Position numbers and translations under genes: made by a program. From positions 1,033,690 to 1,097,689 of the forward strand of contig NZ_CAKKMS010000003.1 of NCBI RefSeq assembly GCF_918698245.1: a stretch of 64,000 nucleotides of DNA. Reading direction: 5' to 3'. The notes beneath the pieces were generated by a model. It searched no databases. It saw only the letters and a program-made list of their open reading frames with translations, and was not told the DNA's origin. Every line of letters begins with the position of its first letter. Position 1 is the stretch's first letter. Source of the DNA: Pedobacter sp. Bi126 (GTDB lineage Bacteria; Bacteroidota; Bacteroidia; Sphingobacteriales; Sphingobacteriaceae). Below are positions 18,078-27,479 of this stretch, in pieces.

Positions 18078-18095
18078 CCTACTCTTAAAAAAGGT

Positions 18096-19076
18096 ATGAT
18101 TAATCAGTTTAGAAAGCTAAATCCTATTAACCTCGTATTCTTGCTGGCATACACATTCTTTTTGCGTATTGCCATTTTTCATGAAACACACGATAAGCTG
18201 AATTTTGATTTTTTGGAACCATTTGCCCGGTTATTGATCAATATAGATTTAGACAATGCCTTTACGCCATATACCAATATTTTTATCGCGGCACTTTTGG
18301 TTTATGTACAGGCTTTAATTTTCAATCGAGTTGTAAACAATCATAATTTATTGGCCAAACCCAGTTTCCTGCCAGGGCTGATGTTTATAACAGGAACAAG
18401 TTTGTTTATGCCTTTTATGATCCTAAGTCCGGCATTGTTGTGTAACTTTCTGTTGATTTGGATTATAGATAAATTTTTAAAACTGGGTAAAAGTGCGAAC
18501 TCTATTACCACTGTGTTCGATATCGGGATGATTATTGGGGTAGGAACATTGATCTATTTTCCGTTTATGGCCATGTTGCTTATGATCTTTTTAGCACTAT
18601 TGCTTTTTAGATCATTTAATTGGCGCGAATGGGTAGCTGGCTTGATTGGCTTTATTACAGTTTTCTTTTTTCTGGCCGTATTTTATTATTGGAATGATAA
18701 TTTAAGCTCGTTCTATCAGATATGGAAACCATTAGGCAATAAGTTTCCTTCGGTTTTTAAAATTAACTATAACGATTACCTGGTGCTAATCCCGGTAACG
18801 GTAATTATCATACTGGCATCACTACAGCTCCGGGAAAATTTCTTCAGGAGTTTTATCAGTACACGGAAAAGTTTTCAGCTGTTGTTTTTCATGTTTATTA
18901 TTTCTGCAGCAAGTTTTTACCTCAAACCGGATTTCAGGACCTGGCATTTTTTGCTTTGTGTACCGCCAGGATCGGTACTGTTGGCCTATTATTTCAGCAA
19001 TGCTAAAAAACGTTGGTTTTACGAAACATTGTTCGTTTTATTTGTGCTTTCGATACAGTATTTTCTGTTTGTTTAA
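18096..19076 (+). CDS. DUF6427 family integral membrane protein
   Basis: This protein of about 326 residues has eight to ten hydrophobic segments. It begins MINQFRKLNPINLVFLLAY, the conserved opening of this Bacteroidota family, and has the typical central FRSFNWREWVAGLIGF loop. The C-terminal part repeats the pattern of short loops and helices up to the end. The start chosen is seven codons inside the longest frame because a promoter-like box overlaps the earlier ATG. No function is established for DUF6427. It is followed by coaX on the same strand after 155 bases. Confidence 0.8.
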   Translation: MINQFRKLNPINLVFLLAYTFFLRIAIFHETHDKLNFDFLEPFARLLINIDLDNAFTPYTNIFIAALLVYVQALIFNRVVNNHNLLAKPSFLPGLMFITGTSLFMPFMILSPALLCNFLLIWIIDKFLKLGKSANSITTVFDIGMIIGVGTLIYFPFMAMLLMIFLALLLFRSFNWREWVAGLIGFITVFFFLAVFYYWNDNLSSFYQIWKPLGNKFPSVFKINYNDYLVLIPVTVIIILASLQLRENFFRSFISTRKSFQLLFFMFIISAASFYLKPDFRTWHFLLCVPPGSVLLAYYFSNAKKRWFYETLFVLFVLSIQYFLFV

Positions 19077-19231
19077 CCTTTTTTAACAAATAACTAGAGC
19101 GAAACTTGACAAAGATTAATAGCTTTGTGCATGATTTTAGAATTAAAGCTTTTTTAGTTTTGATCAAGATAGATAAAAAATGGAGTCATTGGAATTTCTA
19201 AGAACATGTTATTTGCAGTGGGAGATTTTAA

Positions 19232-19966
19232 ATGCGTAGACTAAGCATTGATATTGGAAATTCTGCTGTGAAAGTTGCTGTTTTTGCAAATAAGGAAATT
19301 ATTCACCATCAGCGTTTCAATAAAATTGGGATACTTGATCTGGCTCAATTGATTGAGAAGTTTTCGCCATCGAAATCCATCATCAGTAGTGTTAATCAGG
19401 AAGTTGGACCATTAGAAGTATTTTTAAAAAAGCATACTGAGTATATCCGTTTTTCAACCATGTTGACGAACGGCGTACAAAATAGATATAAAACGCCAGT
19501 TACTTTAGGATTAGATAGATGGGCTGCTATTTTGGGTGCAAATGGCTTACATCCAACAAACGCAAGTTTAGTGGTTGATGCGGGTACCTGTATTACTTAT
19601 GATGTTTTAAGTAGCACGAAGGAATATTTTGGCGGAAGTATAAGCCCAGGTATTAAAATGCGTTTTAAGGCTGTACACGAATTTACCGGCCGTTTGCCTT
19701 TGGTGGAGTGGGATGCAAATGAGGCTATTGTGGAAGGCACTGATACCCAATCGGCAATCAAGAACGGCGTTTTACAAGGAATAATAAACGAAATTGAAGG
19801 CTTTATTGCCCTAAATAATAAAAAAGAAAGTGCTCTGAAGGTAATTATAACGGGGGGTGATGCTAATTTTTTGTATAAACAATTACAAAACAGCATCTTT
19901 GCGCCTCAAATTATAAAAGATCCTTACTTAGTATTAAAAGGATTAAATGAAGCTATTGCAGATTAA
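19232..19966 (+). CDS. coaX: Type III pantothenate kinase
   Basis: This 244-residue ASKHA-fold enzyme phosphorylates pantothenate, the first step of coenzyme A synthesis. Its features are the phosphate-1 loop DIGNS (7-11), the stretch TPVTLGLDRWAAILGA with the conserved GxDR, DAGTCITYDVL (the second Asp-Gly loop), GGSISPG and FTGRLP, then GVLQGIINEIEGFI and the final VIITGGDANFL. The length is typical. ATG at 19232 begins MRRLSIDIGNS. It is one base upstream of an outer-membrane barrel gene, forming an operon coaX-barrel-lptC. Confidence 0.95.
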   Translation: MRRLSIDIGNSAVKVAVFANKEIIHHQRFNKIGILDLAQLIEKFSPSKSIISSVNQEVGPLEVFLKKHTEYIRFSTMLTNGVQNRYKTPVTLGLDRWAAILGANGLHPTNASLVVDAGTCITYDVLSSTKEYFGGSISPGIKMRFKAVHEFTGRLPLVEWDANEAIVEGTDTQSAIKNGVLQGIINEIEGFIALNNKKESALKVIITGGDANFLYKQLQNSIFAPQIIKDPYLVLKGLNEAIAD

Positions 19967-19967
19967 A

Positions 19968-21260
19968 ATGTACAAAAGAATAAATTATATTGCAGCCATA
20001 CTCGTTCTAGTTTGTGGTTTAAGTGCTCAGGCACAGGTTACCACTTCATCACCATATTCAAGATATGGACTTGGAAATATAAAGGGCTCTTTGTTGCCCC
20101 AGCTTAGAGCAATGGGTGGAATTTCTACCGCAGTAGGTAAAGTAACAGGGTTCAATTACATTAATATGCAAAACCCTGCATCTTATGCCGGAATAACTTT
20201 AACCACCATTGATGTGGGAATGAGTGCTGGTTTAACCAATCTTTCGCGAAACAATTTAAGCGAAACAAGTTTCAATTCTACTTTTAGTCATTTGGCATTT
20301 GCCGCTCCGGTTACCAAAAGATCGGCCTTGAGTTTTGGTATTTTGCCTTACTCAGATTTGGGTTATTCTTACAGAAACACGACCAAAGTTGATACAACCA
20401 CTTTAGACCAGCTTTATGAAGGCGAAGGCGGCTTATCAAAGGCTTATATAGGTTATGGTTATCGTTTTGGCGATCATTTAAGAATTGGCGGTAACTTAGA
20501 ATATATTTTTGGTAACCTCCAAACTACCCGCGCTACCGAATTCCAATCAGTTGGGGCTTATAATGCTAAACTTCAAAATAAAAATAGTGTTGGTGGTATA
20601 AATTACTCTTATGGCATCCAGTACGATTTTAATATCGGTAAGAAAACAATTATGACCCTGGGTTATTCTGGAAGCACTTCTGGAAAAATAAATTCGACGC
20701 AAACTTCCTTTGCTACGTTCTACACAAGAGATCAAAGCGGTAATGAAAACCCTGCTGCCGATACATTAAACATCGCGAATAACGGGAAATCTAATCTTAC
20801 CTTGCCATTAACGCATAATTTTGGGATCTCTATCCAGCAGAATGATAAGTGGATGATCGGTGCCGATTTTAGGATGAGTAAATGGTCTGCAACAAGTATC
20901 AATAATGTAAATCAAGGTTTGCAAGATAGCTGGGGTGCTTCTTTGGGTGGCCAGTGGACACCAGACGCATTTTCTTACAATAGTTATATGAAACGTGTAG
21001 ATTACCGTCTTGGTTTTAATTACGATAAAACTTATATCAAAATCGGTAATCAGGATATCAAACAAATGGGTGCATCGTTGGGTTTTGGCTTCCCGTTGCC
21101 TACTGCTAACGGTGGTTCAGCATTTTATAAAATCAACTTTACAACCGAGTTCGGACAAAGAGGAACATTAACCGATAATCTTGTTAAAGAGAAGTTTATT
21201 AATTTCCACTTAGGCTTTACCTTGAACGATACCTGGTTCCGTAAGTACCGTGTAGACTAA
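19968..21260 (+). CDS. Outer-membrane beta-barrel protein (FadL/porin-like)
   Basis: This protein of about 430 residues has a signal peptide (residues 1-22, AQA-Q cleavage). Amphipathic beta strands with alternating aromatics continue to a C-terminal strand ending in WFRKYRVD. SSPYSRYGLGNIKG, then RAMGGISTAVG and NPASYAGI is the N-terminal signature of Bacteroidota outer-membrane transport proteins related to FadL. The start at 19968 lies one base after the coaX stop and gives a clean signal peptide; an earlier in-frame ATG at 19947 would lie inside coaX. Its stop shares a base with the lptC ATG. The transported substrate is unknown. Confidence 0.82.
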   Translation: MYKRINYIAAILVLVCGLSAQAQVTTSSPYSRYGLGNIKGSLLPQLRAMGGISTAVGKVTGFNYINMQNPASYAGITLTTIDVGMSAGLTNLSRNNLSETSFNSTFSHLAFAAPVTKRSALSFGILPYSDLGYSYRNTTKVDTTTLDQLYEGEGGLSKAYIGYGYRFGDHLRIGGNLEYIFGNLQTTRATEFQSVGAYNAKLQNKNSVGGINYSYGIQYDFNIGKKTIMTLGYSGSTSGKINSTQTSFATFYTRDQSGNENPAADTLNIANNGKSNLTLPLTHNFGISIQQNDKWMIGADFRMSKWSATSINNVNQGLQDSWGASLGGQWTPDAFSYNSYMKRVDYRLGFNYDKTYIKIGNQDIKQMGASLGFGFPLPTANGGSAFYKINFTTEFGQRGTLTDNLVKEKFINFHLGFTLNDTWFRKYRVD

Positions 21261-21832
21261 TGAATTTAAAGACATTTTTATACGGTCTGTTTCTGGTGTT
21301 GCCTTTTTTTCTGGCTTCCTGTGGAGACGACGATCTAAAAAATGCCAATTCAGTCTCACCAAATAAAGTAATCCTGTCCAGGGATCGGACCATTGGTGTC
21401 GATATCACTTACAGCGATTCGGCCAGAATTAAGGCTAAAGGTTATGCCCCAATAATGGATAAGGTTACGCCTTCGAACGGAAGCGCTTATCAGGAAATGA
21501 TTAAGGGCGTAAATATCGATTTTTATAACCCTAACGGAACCATTGATGGAAACCTGGTTTGCGATTACGCCATTAGGAAGGATAATGAGCTTAAAACCGA
21601 ATTTAGGAAAAATGTAGTCGTAAAAAACAGTAAGGGCGATACTTTCTCTTCACAGGAACTGATCTGGGATGAGTCGAAAAAGATTTTTTATTCCAATCAA
21701 CGGGTATATGTGAAAGGAGTAGATGGAAGCATAGGCGAAGGCATCAACTTCAAAGCTCCGCAGGATTTTAGTACCTATGAAATGGATAGTGGAAACGGCG
21801 AGCTGAACATGAAGGAAGGCGTAGCGCCTTAG
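21260..21832 (+). CDS. lptC: LPS export ABC transporter periplasmic protein LptC
   Basis: This 190-residue protein has a lipobox (FLASC, Cys21). A beta-jellyroll follows: ITYSDSARIKAKGYAPIM, KGVNIDFYNPNGTIDGNLVCDYAI, then VVVKNSKGDTFSSQELIWDESKKIFYSNQRVYV and IGEGINFKAPQDFSTY. This is the LptC/OstA-like strand series of the Bacteroidota form. LptC sits in the inner membrane and hands LPS from LptBFG to LptA. Being a lipoprotein rather than having a transmembrane anchor is common in this phylum. Its start overlaps the preceding stop (TAATG), which indicates translational coupling with the barrel gene. Confidence 0.88.
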   Translation: MNLKTFLYGLFLVLPFFLASCGDDDLKNANSVSPNKVILSRDRTIGVDITYSDSARIKAKGYAPIMDKVTPSNGSAYQEMIKGVNIDFYNPNGTIDGNLVCDYAIRKDNELKTEFRKNVVVKNSKGDTFSSQELIWDESKKIFYSNQRVYVKGVDGSIGEGINFKAPQDFSTYEMDSGNGELNMKEGVAP

Positions 21833-22072
21833 TTGCAATGTACAAATGATGGAATGAGTGAATTATTGAATGTTAATGGATTTATTCAAATTATCCTTCG
21901 ATAGCTCCATCATTCAATCACTCAAAATTCTGTCATTTCAATCATTAAAACAGGGCCTGTATTTGCTTAAAAATTAAACACTTGATAAATAAAATTTTGT
22001 GTTTTCTTTTTTGAGGCAAATTTGTATCTTGCGCCCTCTTAAAAAAGAACTAAATAAATTTATAATTACAAT

Positions 22073-24157
22073 ATGGGATTAATGACATTTTTGCGTAACC
22101 GTGCAGGCTATATTCTAGTTTTTGCCATCGGTTTTGCAATTGTTGCATTTTTAGTAGGTGATGCAATTAACGTGGGTAAACCTTTTTGGGCAGCAGATCA
22201 AAAAGTTGTAGGATCAATTGATGGTAAGGATATCAGTATTGATGAATTCGGACCAAAGGTTGATCAGGGTGTAAACCAGATGAAACAACAATATGGCGGC
22301 AGTGCAAATGCACAGATGACTGCTATGGCTGTAGATCAGGCATGGAATGCAGAGTTGGCAAAAGTTTTGTTAACTAAAGAGTACGATCGTTTAGGTTTAA
22401 CAGTTTCTGAAGATGAACTGGTAGATTTATTGCAAGGTCAAAACCCTAGCCCCCTAATTAAACAATATTTCTCTAATCCTCAGACAGGACAGTTAGACCG
22501 TGCTACCTTGATGAACTTTCTAAAATCGAAAGAACCTCAGGCTTTGCAGCAATCTAATATGTTACAGGAAGAAATTAAAAACCAGGCCCTGCAGACAAAA
22601 TATTCTAACCTGATCCGTAATTCGGTTTATGTAACTTCTTTGGAAGCTACTGATGAATATACTAACCGCAATAAACTGGCTAATTTTAAATATGTAAGTT
22701 TAGATTATACTTCTATTCCCGATGCTGCTGTTAAATTAACAGACAACGACTACTCAGAATATTATGAGCAGAACAAAGCACGTTTCAACAATCCACAAGA
22801 AACACGTGCTTTTGAGTACGTCAGTTTCAGTATCAGTCCAACCAAAGCAGATTCATTGGCAATCAAAGCTCAGGTAGACAAAATTGCTGCTGATTTCCAG
22901 GTGGCTAAAAACGATTCACTTTTCGCTGCAATCAATTCAGACGTAAAAGTTCCGTTTACTTATATCACAAAAGGTAAATTGGATCCTGCGGTTGATTCAG
23001 CAGTATTCGCTTTACCAGCAGGTAGTTTTTACGGCCCAAAATTAACAGGTAACTCATACAAAATTGTAAAGGTAGTATCTACCCGTATTTCTCCTGATTC
23101 AGTAAAAGCAAGCCACATCTTAATCGATCCGGCTAAAGTTGGTGGCGAAGATAAAGCACTTAAGTTAGCTGATTCATTAAACGCATTAATTTTAAAAGGC
23201 GCTAATTTTGCAGAACTGGCTAAAAACTATAGTGTAGACGGTTCGAAAGATAAAGGTGGTGAAATGCCAGCTTTTGCCCGTGGCGCTATGGTTCCTGAGT
23301 TTGAGAATGCAGCCTTTGATGGAAAGACAGGAGATCTTAAAGTAGTAAAGTCTCAATTTGGCTACCATGTGCTTAAAATCGAAAAACAGATCGGGTCATC
23401 TAAAGTAGCTAAATTAGCTTACGTAGAAAAAGCATTAAATGCAAGTAGCAAAACCCAGGCGGCTGCCTACAAAGCAGCAAGCAATTTCTTAACTGAGGTG
23501 AAAGGTAACGACTTTAGCAAATTTGCTGCACAAAAAGGATTAAAAGTTACTGTTGCTGATAAGGTTGCATCAACACAAGGATTTGCAGCTGGATTGGATA
23601 ACCCACGTAAATTAATTCAGGATGCTTACGCAGCAGACAAAGGTGATGTATTACCAGAAATTTATACCATGAGCAATGCTTATGTTGTGGCCCGTTTAAC
23701 TACAATCAGCCCTAAAGGTATTTTATCATTAGCTGATGTGAAGAAAGAAATTGAGCCAATGGTAATTAATGCAGTCAAAGCAAAACAATTAAAAGAAAAA
23801 TTGGCCAACGCAGGTAAAGGAAGTATCGACCAGGTTGCAGCTAAAGTTGCACGTCCGGTTAATCCAGTACAGAACGTGGTATTTGCCAATCCGGTAATCC
23901 CGGGTGTAGCACAGGAAAATGCTTTAGTAGGAAGCGTTTTTGGTTCACAGCCAGGTAAAGTATCTGCTCCTGTTCAGGGTGAACGTGGTGTTTATGTATT
24001 TTCAGTTGATGGATTTACAAATCCTGCACCAATTGCAAATATGTTTAAACAAAAAGAAAGCATGATGTTAAGTTTAGGACAGCGTTCATTAGGATCGGCT
24101 TTCCAGGCTTTACAGGAAAATGCCAAGATAAAAGACAATCGTGTGAAATTCTATTAA
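22073..24157 (+). CDS. Membrane-anchored peptidylprolyl isomerase (PpiD/SurA-like)
   Basis: This 694-residue protein has one N-terminal transmembrane helix (residues 12-31) and a large periplasmic part. Residues of about 45-270 form a SurA-N/PpiD chaperone-like helical region. Residues of about 340-440 are a parvulin PPIC domain (KASHILIDPA, then GANFAELAKNYSVDGSKDKGGEMPAFARGAMVPEFENAAF and FGYHVLKIE). The C-terminal part (about 480-690) resembles a second, degenerate parvulin. The role is folding of exported and outer-membrane proteins. A terminator follows. Preference for the name PpiD over SurA rests on the membrane anchor. Confidence 0.88.
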   Translation: MGLMTFLRNRAGYILVFAIGFAIVAFLVGDAINVGKPFWAADQKVVGSIDGKDISIDEFGPKVDQGVNQMKQQYGGSANAQMTAMAVDQAWNAELAKVLLTKEYDRLGLTVSEDELVDLLQGQNPSPLIKQYFSNPQTGQLDRATLMNFLKSKEPQALQQSNMLQEEIKNQALQTKYSNLIRNSVYVTSLEATDEYTNRNKLANFKYVSLDYTSIPDAAVKLTDNDYSEYYEQNKARFNNPQETRAFEYVSFSISPTKADSLAIKAQVDKIAADFQVAKNDSLFAAINSDVKVPFTYITKGKLDPAVDSAVFALPAGSFYGPKLTGNSYKIVKVVSTRISPDSVKASHILIDPAKVGGEDKALKLADSLNALILKGANFAELAKNYSVDGSKDKGGEMPAFARGAMVPEFENAAFDGKTGDLKVVKSQFGYHVLKIEKQIGSSKVAKLAYVEKALNASSKTQAAAYKAASNFLTEVKGNDFSKFAAQKGLKVTVADKVASTQGFAAGLDNPRKLIQDAYAADKGDVLPEIYTMSNAYVVARLTTISPKGILSLADVKKEIEPMVINAVKAKQLKEKLANAGKGSIDQVAAKVARPVNPVQNVVFANPVIPGVAQENALVGSVFGSQPGKVSAPVQGERGVYVFSVDGFTNPAPIANMFKQKESMMLSLGQRSLGSAFQALQENAKIKDNRVKFY

Positions 24158-24179
24158 ATAGAAAATACGTAATTTTGTA

Positions 24180-24212
24180 ACCGTTCCGATGATTAGTCGG
24201 AACGGTTTTTTT
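24180..24212 (+). terminator. Rho-independent terminator after the PpiD-like gene
   Basis: The stem ccgttccga (24181-24189) pairs exactly with tcggaacgg (24197-24205) around a seven-base loop and is followed by a run of T. It starts 23 bases after the stop at 24157. Confidence 0.92.
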
Positions 24213-24223
24213 TATTTAAGGCC

Positions 24224-24739
24224 ATGGAAATTCAGGAAAACATTATTAATAAAGTAGCCAATAGCGGTTTAATAACTTTAAATCTCGAAGATTTTTATCA
24301 TAAAGGTGAAAGAGTGGTTTATGATATTGTAGACAATCTTTTTTCTGGTTTAATACTAAGAGAAAAGGATTTTAGAGAATTTATCAAAAATCACGACTGG
24401 GCGCAATATCAGGATAAGAATGTAGCCATTATCTGCTCGGCCGATGCAATTGTACCTACCTGGGCTTATATGCTGCTGGCGAATAGATTAAAACCTTATG
24501 CCAATGAAGTAGTATTTGGCGATTTAAATACATTGGAAGCTGTTTTATTTACCAAGGCACTGGCTAAAATTAATCCCCAAGATTATGCCAACGAGCGTGT
24601 GGTGGTAAAAGGATGTGGCGATATCGATGTTCCGGTTTCAGCCTATGTTGAGGTAACCAACCTGCTTACGCCAGTAGTTAAAAGCATTATGTTTGGCGAA
24701 CCCTGCTCTACAGTTCCTGTATATAAAAGAAAAGATTAA
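24224..24739 (+). CDS. DUF2480 family protein
   Basis: This 171-residue cytoplasmic protein begins MEIQENIINKVANSGLITLNLEDFY. It continues with HDWAQYQDKNVAIICSADAIVPTWAYMLLA and ends CSTVPVYKRKD. The family is conserved across Bacteroidota with this length, and the conserved acids, tryptophans and the late GCGDIDVPVSAYVE and PCSTVP stretches are present. No function is known. The next gene (DUF3108) follows on the same strand about 100 bases later. Confidence 0.85.
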   Translation: MEIQENIINKVANSGLITLNLEDFYHKGERVVYDIVDNLFSGLILREKDFREFIKNHDWAQYQDKNVAIICSADAIVPTWAYMLLANRLKPYANEVVFGDLNTLEAVLFTKALAKINPQDYANERVVVKGCGDIDVPVSAYVEVTNLLTPVVKSIMFGEPCSTVPVYKRKD

Positions 24740-24842
24740 ATTTTGGTTTGCTTTTTGTATATCTTCATGGGAGAAAGAATTTAACCGCATTTTTTTTAGG
24801 AAACAGTTCTTTCCCAACAACACACAAATGAGTACAAAAGCA

Positions 24843-25616
24843 ATGAAGAAATTATTTATAACCGTCACGGCTGGCTTATGCAGTCTTTTGGCAACGGCGC
24901 AGCAACTTCCCCTGAAGAAAGAGGCCGTATTTCAGGAAGGTGAAGTTTTGCAATATAAATTAAGGTACGGATTTATAACGGCGGCAGAAGCTACGATTAA
25001 GGTAGCCAATTCTGATTTAAAGTTTGATAACAGGCCTACTTATAAACTTACGGTTGATGCGCAGACTTCCGGAACTTTTGATGTGTTTTATAAGATAAGA
25101 GATCACTACGATTCGTATATCGATAAAACTGACCTTTTACCTTACTTCTATCAGGAGAATATCCGTGAGGCCAGTTATAGACGCCAGGATAAGGCACGTT
25201 TTACGCAGGATGCAAAGAAAGTAGTTTCGAACAGAGGAACTTTTACAACGCCAACTACTCAGACTTTTGATCTGGTTTCGGCTTATTATTTTGCCCGGAG
25301 CCTGGATATCAGTAAAATCAAAATTGGTGATAAGTTTAAACTGAACTATTTCTTGGGTGATGAAATCTCAGCCTTAGAGGTTGAATATATAGGAAAAGAA
25401 ACGATTAAAAGTAAATTGGGGAACATCCGCTGCTTAAAATTTAGTCCATCCATTAAACCGGGAAGGATCTTTAAAAAAGATAGCCGGTTATACCTTTGGG
25501 TAACCGATGATGGAAACCGCGTACCGGTAAAGGCCCAGGTAGAGATATTGGTGGGGGCAGTTACGATGGAATTAAAATCGGCCAGTGGCCTGAAATATGC
25601 TTTAGCAAAAGAATAA
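24843..25616 (+). CDS. DUF3108 domain secreted protein
   Basis: This protein of about 257 residues has a signal peptide (MKKLFITVTAGLCSLLATAQ). The beta-rich DUF3108 body follows: EVLQYKLRYGFITAAEATIKV, then YKLTVDAQTSGTFDVFYKIRDHYDSYID, LLPYFYQENIREASYRRQDKARF, FDLVSAYYFAR, and LWVTDDGNRVPVKAQVEILVGAVTMEL at the end. This is a periplasmic lipocalin-like fold of unknown function. The frame extends far upstream, but only the ATG at 24843 (or 24828, five codons earlier) gives an export signal; the upstream extension overlaps the DUF2480 gene. Its stop overlaps the start of the DUF3109 gene. Confidence 0.85.
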   Translation: MKKLFITVTAGLCSLLATAQQLPLKKEAVFQEGEVLQYKLRYGFITAAEATIKVANSDLKFDNRPTYKLTVDAQTSGTFDVFYKIRDHYDSYIDKTDLLPYFYQENIREASYRRQDKARFTQDAKKVVSNRGTFTTPTTQTFDLVSAYYFARSLDISKIKIGDKFKLNYFLGDEISALEVEYIGKETIKSKLGNIRCLKFSPSIKPGRIFKKDSRLYLWVTDDGNRVPVKAQVEILVGAVTMELKSASGLKYALAKE

Positions 25617-26182
25617 TGATGATAGAAGTTGAACAGGTGCTAGTGCACGAGGATGTATTGAAGGAAAACTTTGTTTGTAATTTAAGCAAATGTAAAGGAA
25701 TCTGTTGTGTAGAAGGCGATTCGGGTGCACCATTGGATAATGACGAAAAAGCCATTTTGGAAGAGATATATCCGAAAATTAAACACCTGTTGAATGAAAA
25801 GGGCATTAAAGCTATTGAGGAACAAGGCGTTTATGTAGTTGATGAAGATGGCGATTTAACCACCCCTTGTGTAGATAAAAATAAAGAATGCGCTTACGTG
25901 CTTTTTGAGGGTGGTATTACGAAGTGTGCCATTGAAAAAGCGTATGAGCAAGGTATTGTAGATTGGCAGAAGCCGATTTCTTGTCACCTTTATCCTATCC
26001 GGATAACGAAATATCCAGAATTCGAAGTGCTAAATTACGACCGCTGGCACATCTGCCACGATGCCTGTACCTTTGGCCGTGAATTAAAGGTTCCAGTTTA
26101 TAGCTTTTTAAAAGGACCGCTTATCCGTAAATATGGAGAAGAGTGGTATAAAGAATTGGAAAGTTCTGTGGCGGCGATGTAG
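25616..26182 (+). CDS. DUF3109 family cysteine-rich protein
   Basis: This 188-residue protein has conserved cysteine clusters: VCNLSKCKGICC (22-33), TPCVDKNKECAYV, TKCAIEKAYEQG, ISCHLYPIR and HICHDACTFG. This is the arrangement of the DUF3109/YkgJ-like zinc or iron-sulphur binding group. It has no signal peptide and its function is unknown. ATG at 25616 shares a base with the TAA of the DUF3108 gene; a second ATG follows at once at 25619, and either could be used. The tight coupling with DUF3108 is common in Bacteroidota and suggests a shared role. Confidence 0.88.
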   Translation: MMIEVEQVLVHEDVLKENFVCNLSKCKGICCVEGDSGAPLDNDEKAILEEIYPKIKHLLNEKGIKAIEEQGVYVVDEDGDLTTPCVDKNKECAYVLFEGGITKCAIEKAYEQGIVDWQKPISCHLYPIRITKYPEFEVLNYDRWHICHDACTFGRELKVPVYSFLKGPLIRKYGEEWYKELESSVAAM

Positions 26183-26370
26183 TTTGTCTTCCTTAAATTT
26201 TTCATGGTTATTGGCGCAATAGTAAAGTCAAATGTAAGCGTCATCTATAGTTTCCTTGCGTTTCTCTATTGCAACTGCAAGCTTATCTATTTATGCAGAA
26301 GATGCTCATAGAAATTGACTAATTGCTTCTGAATTATTTCGTTCGGTTTTCAGCTTATGTCAAAATTAAG

Positions 26371-26401
26371 TTGTTTTTTGCCGAAATCTATCTTACTTTA
26401 G
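26371..26401 (+). promoter_or_regulatory. Candidate promoter of the rhamnose (rml) operon
   Basis: TTG at 26371-26373, 20 bases, then TACTTTAG at 26394-26401 (one mismatch to TAnnTTTG). It lies 25 bases upstream of the GTG start of rmlB and is the only good candidate in the 244-base spacer after the DUF3109 gene. Confidence 0.45.
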
Positions 26402-26426
26402 CAGAATTGAAAATCATATAATAACT

Positions 26427-27479
26427 GTGAAAAAAATCTTAATCACTGGTGGTGCGGGCTTTATTGGCTCTCATGTAGTTCGCCGTTTTGTTAACAACTA
26501 TCCTCAATACGAGATCGTAAATTTAGATAAACTTACCTATGCAGGTAATCTGGCTAATTTAACCGATATTGAAAATAAGCCAAATTATAGATTTATAAAG
26601 GAAGATATTACCGATGCTAACGCGATGTTCGATCTGTTTAAAACAGAAAACTTCGATGCAGTTATTCACTTAGCCGCAGAGAGCCATGTAGATCGTTCTA
26701 TTTCTGATCCAACAGCTTTCGTCATTACCAATGTAATTGGCACCGTAAATTTATTAAATGCAGCCCGCGAATATTGGAAAGGTGATTATGACAAAAAACG
26801 TTTCTATCATGTAAGTACCGATGAGGTTTATGGCGCCTTAGGTGAAACAGGTATGTTTACCGAAACTACGGCATACGACCCTCATAGTCCTTATTCGGCA
26901 TCAAAAGCGAGTTCAGATCACTTTGTAAGGGCCTATCACGATACTTATGGCATGGACTGTGTAATTTCTAATTGCTCTAACAACTATGGTTCTCATCATT
27001 TCCCTGAGAAATTGATCCCACTGGCCATTAATAATATCAAAAATAACAAACCTGTACCGGTATATGGTAAAGGTGAAAATGTACGCGATTGGTTATGGGT
27101 AGAAGACCATGCGAGAGCAATTGATGTAATTTTCCACAATTCGAAAACAGGAGATACGTACAACATTGGTGGACATAATGAGTGGAAAAATATTGATCTG
27201 ATCAATTTGCTTTGTACAATTATGGATCAAAAATTAGGTCGCGAAGCAGGAGAATCGGCTAAACTGATTACCTATGTAACCGACCGCGCAGGGCACGATT
27301 TACGTTATGCCATTGATTCGAGTAAATTACAAAATCAATTAGATTGGGTACCAAGCTTACAATTTGAAGAAGGTTTAGCCAAAACGGTAGACTGGTATTT
27401 ACAAAACGAAGAATGGTTAAACAACGTAACCTCAGGCAATTATCAGTCTTACTACGAACAACAGTACAGCAGTAAATAA
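26427..27479 (+). CDS. rmlB: dTDP-glucose 4,6-dehydratase
   Basis: This 350-residue short-chain dehydrogenase (extended SDR) has the NAD motif TGGAGFIGS (7-15) and HLAAESHVDRS. The catalytic STDEVYG and the YSASKASSDH segment with YxxxK are present, as are NNYGSHHFPEKLIPLAI and GKGENVRDWLWVEDH. It converts dTDP-glucose to dTDP-4-keto-6-deoxyglucose, the branch point for both dTDP-rhamnose (rmlC/rmlD next door) and the dTDP-3-amino-3,6-dideoxyhexose made by the fdt-type genes at 40.9-43.4 kb. It starts with GTG at 26427. Its stop shares one base with the rmlC ATG, so the operon order rmlB-rmlC-rmlD-rmlA is tightly coupled. Confidence 0.96.
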   Translation: MKKILITGGAGFIGSHVVRRFVNNYPQYEIVNLDKLTYAGNLANLTDIENKPNYRFIKEDITDANAMFDLFKTENFDAVIHLAAESHVDRSISDPTAFVITNVIGTVNLLNAAREYWKGDYDKKRFYHVSTDEVYGALGETGMFTETTAYDPHSPYSASKASSDHFVRAYHDTYGMDCVISNCSNNYGSHHFPEKLIPLAINNIKNNKPVPVYGKGENVRDWLWVEDHARAIDVIFHNSKTGDTYNIGGHNEWKNIDLINLLCTIMDQKLGREAGESAKLITYVTDRAGHDLRYAIDSSKLQNQLDWVPSLQFEEGLAKTVDWYLQNEEWLNNVTSGNYQSYYEQQYSSK

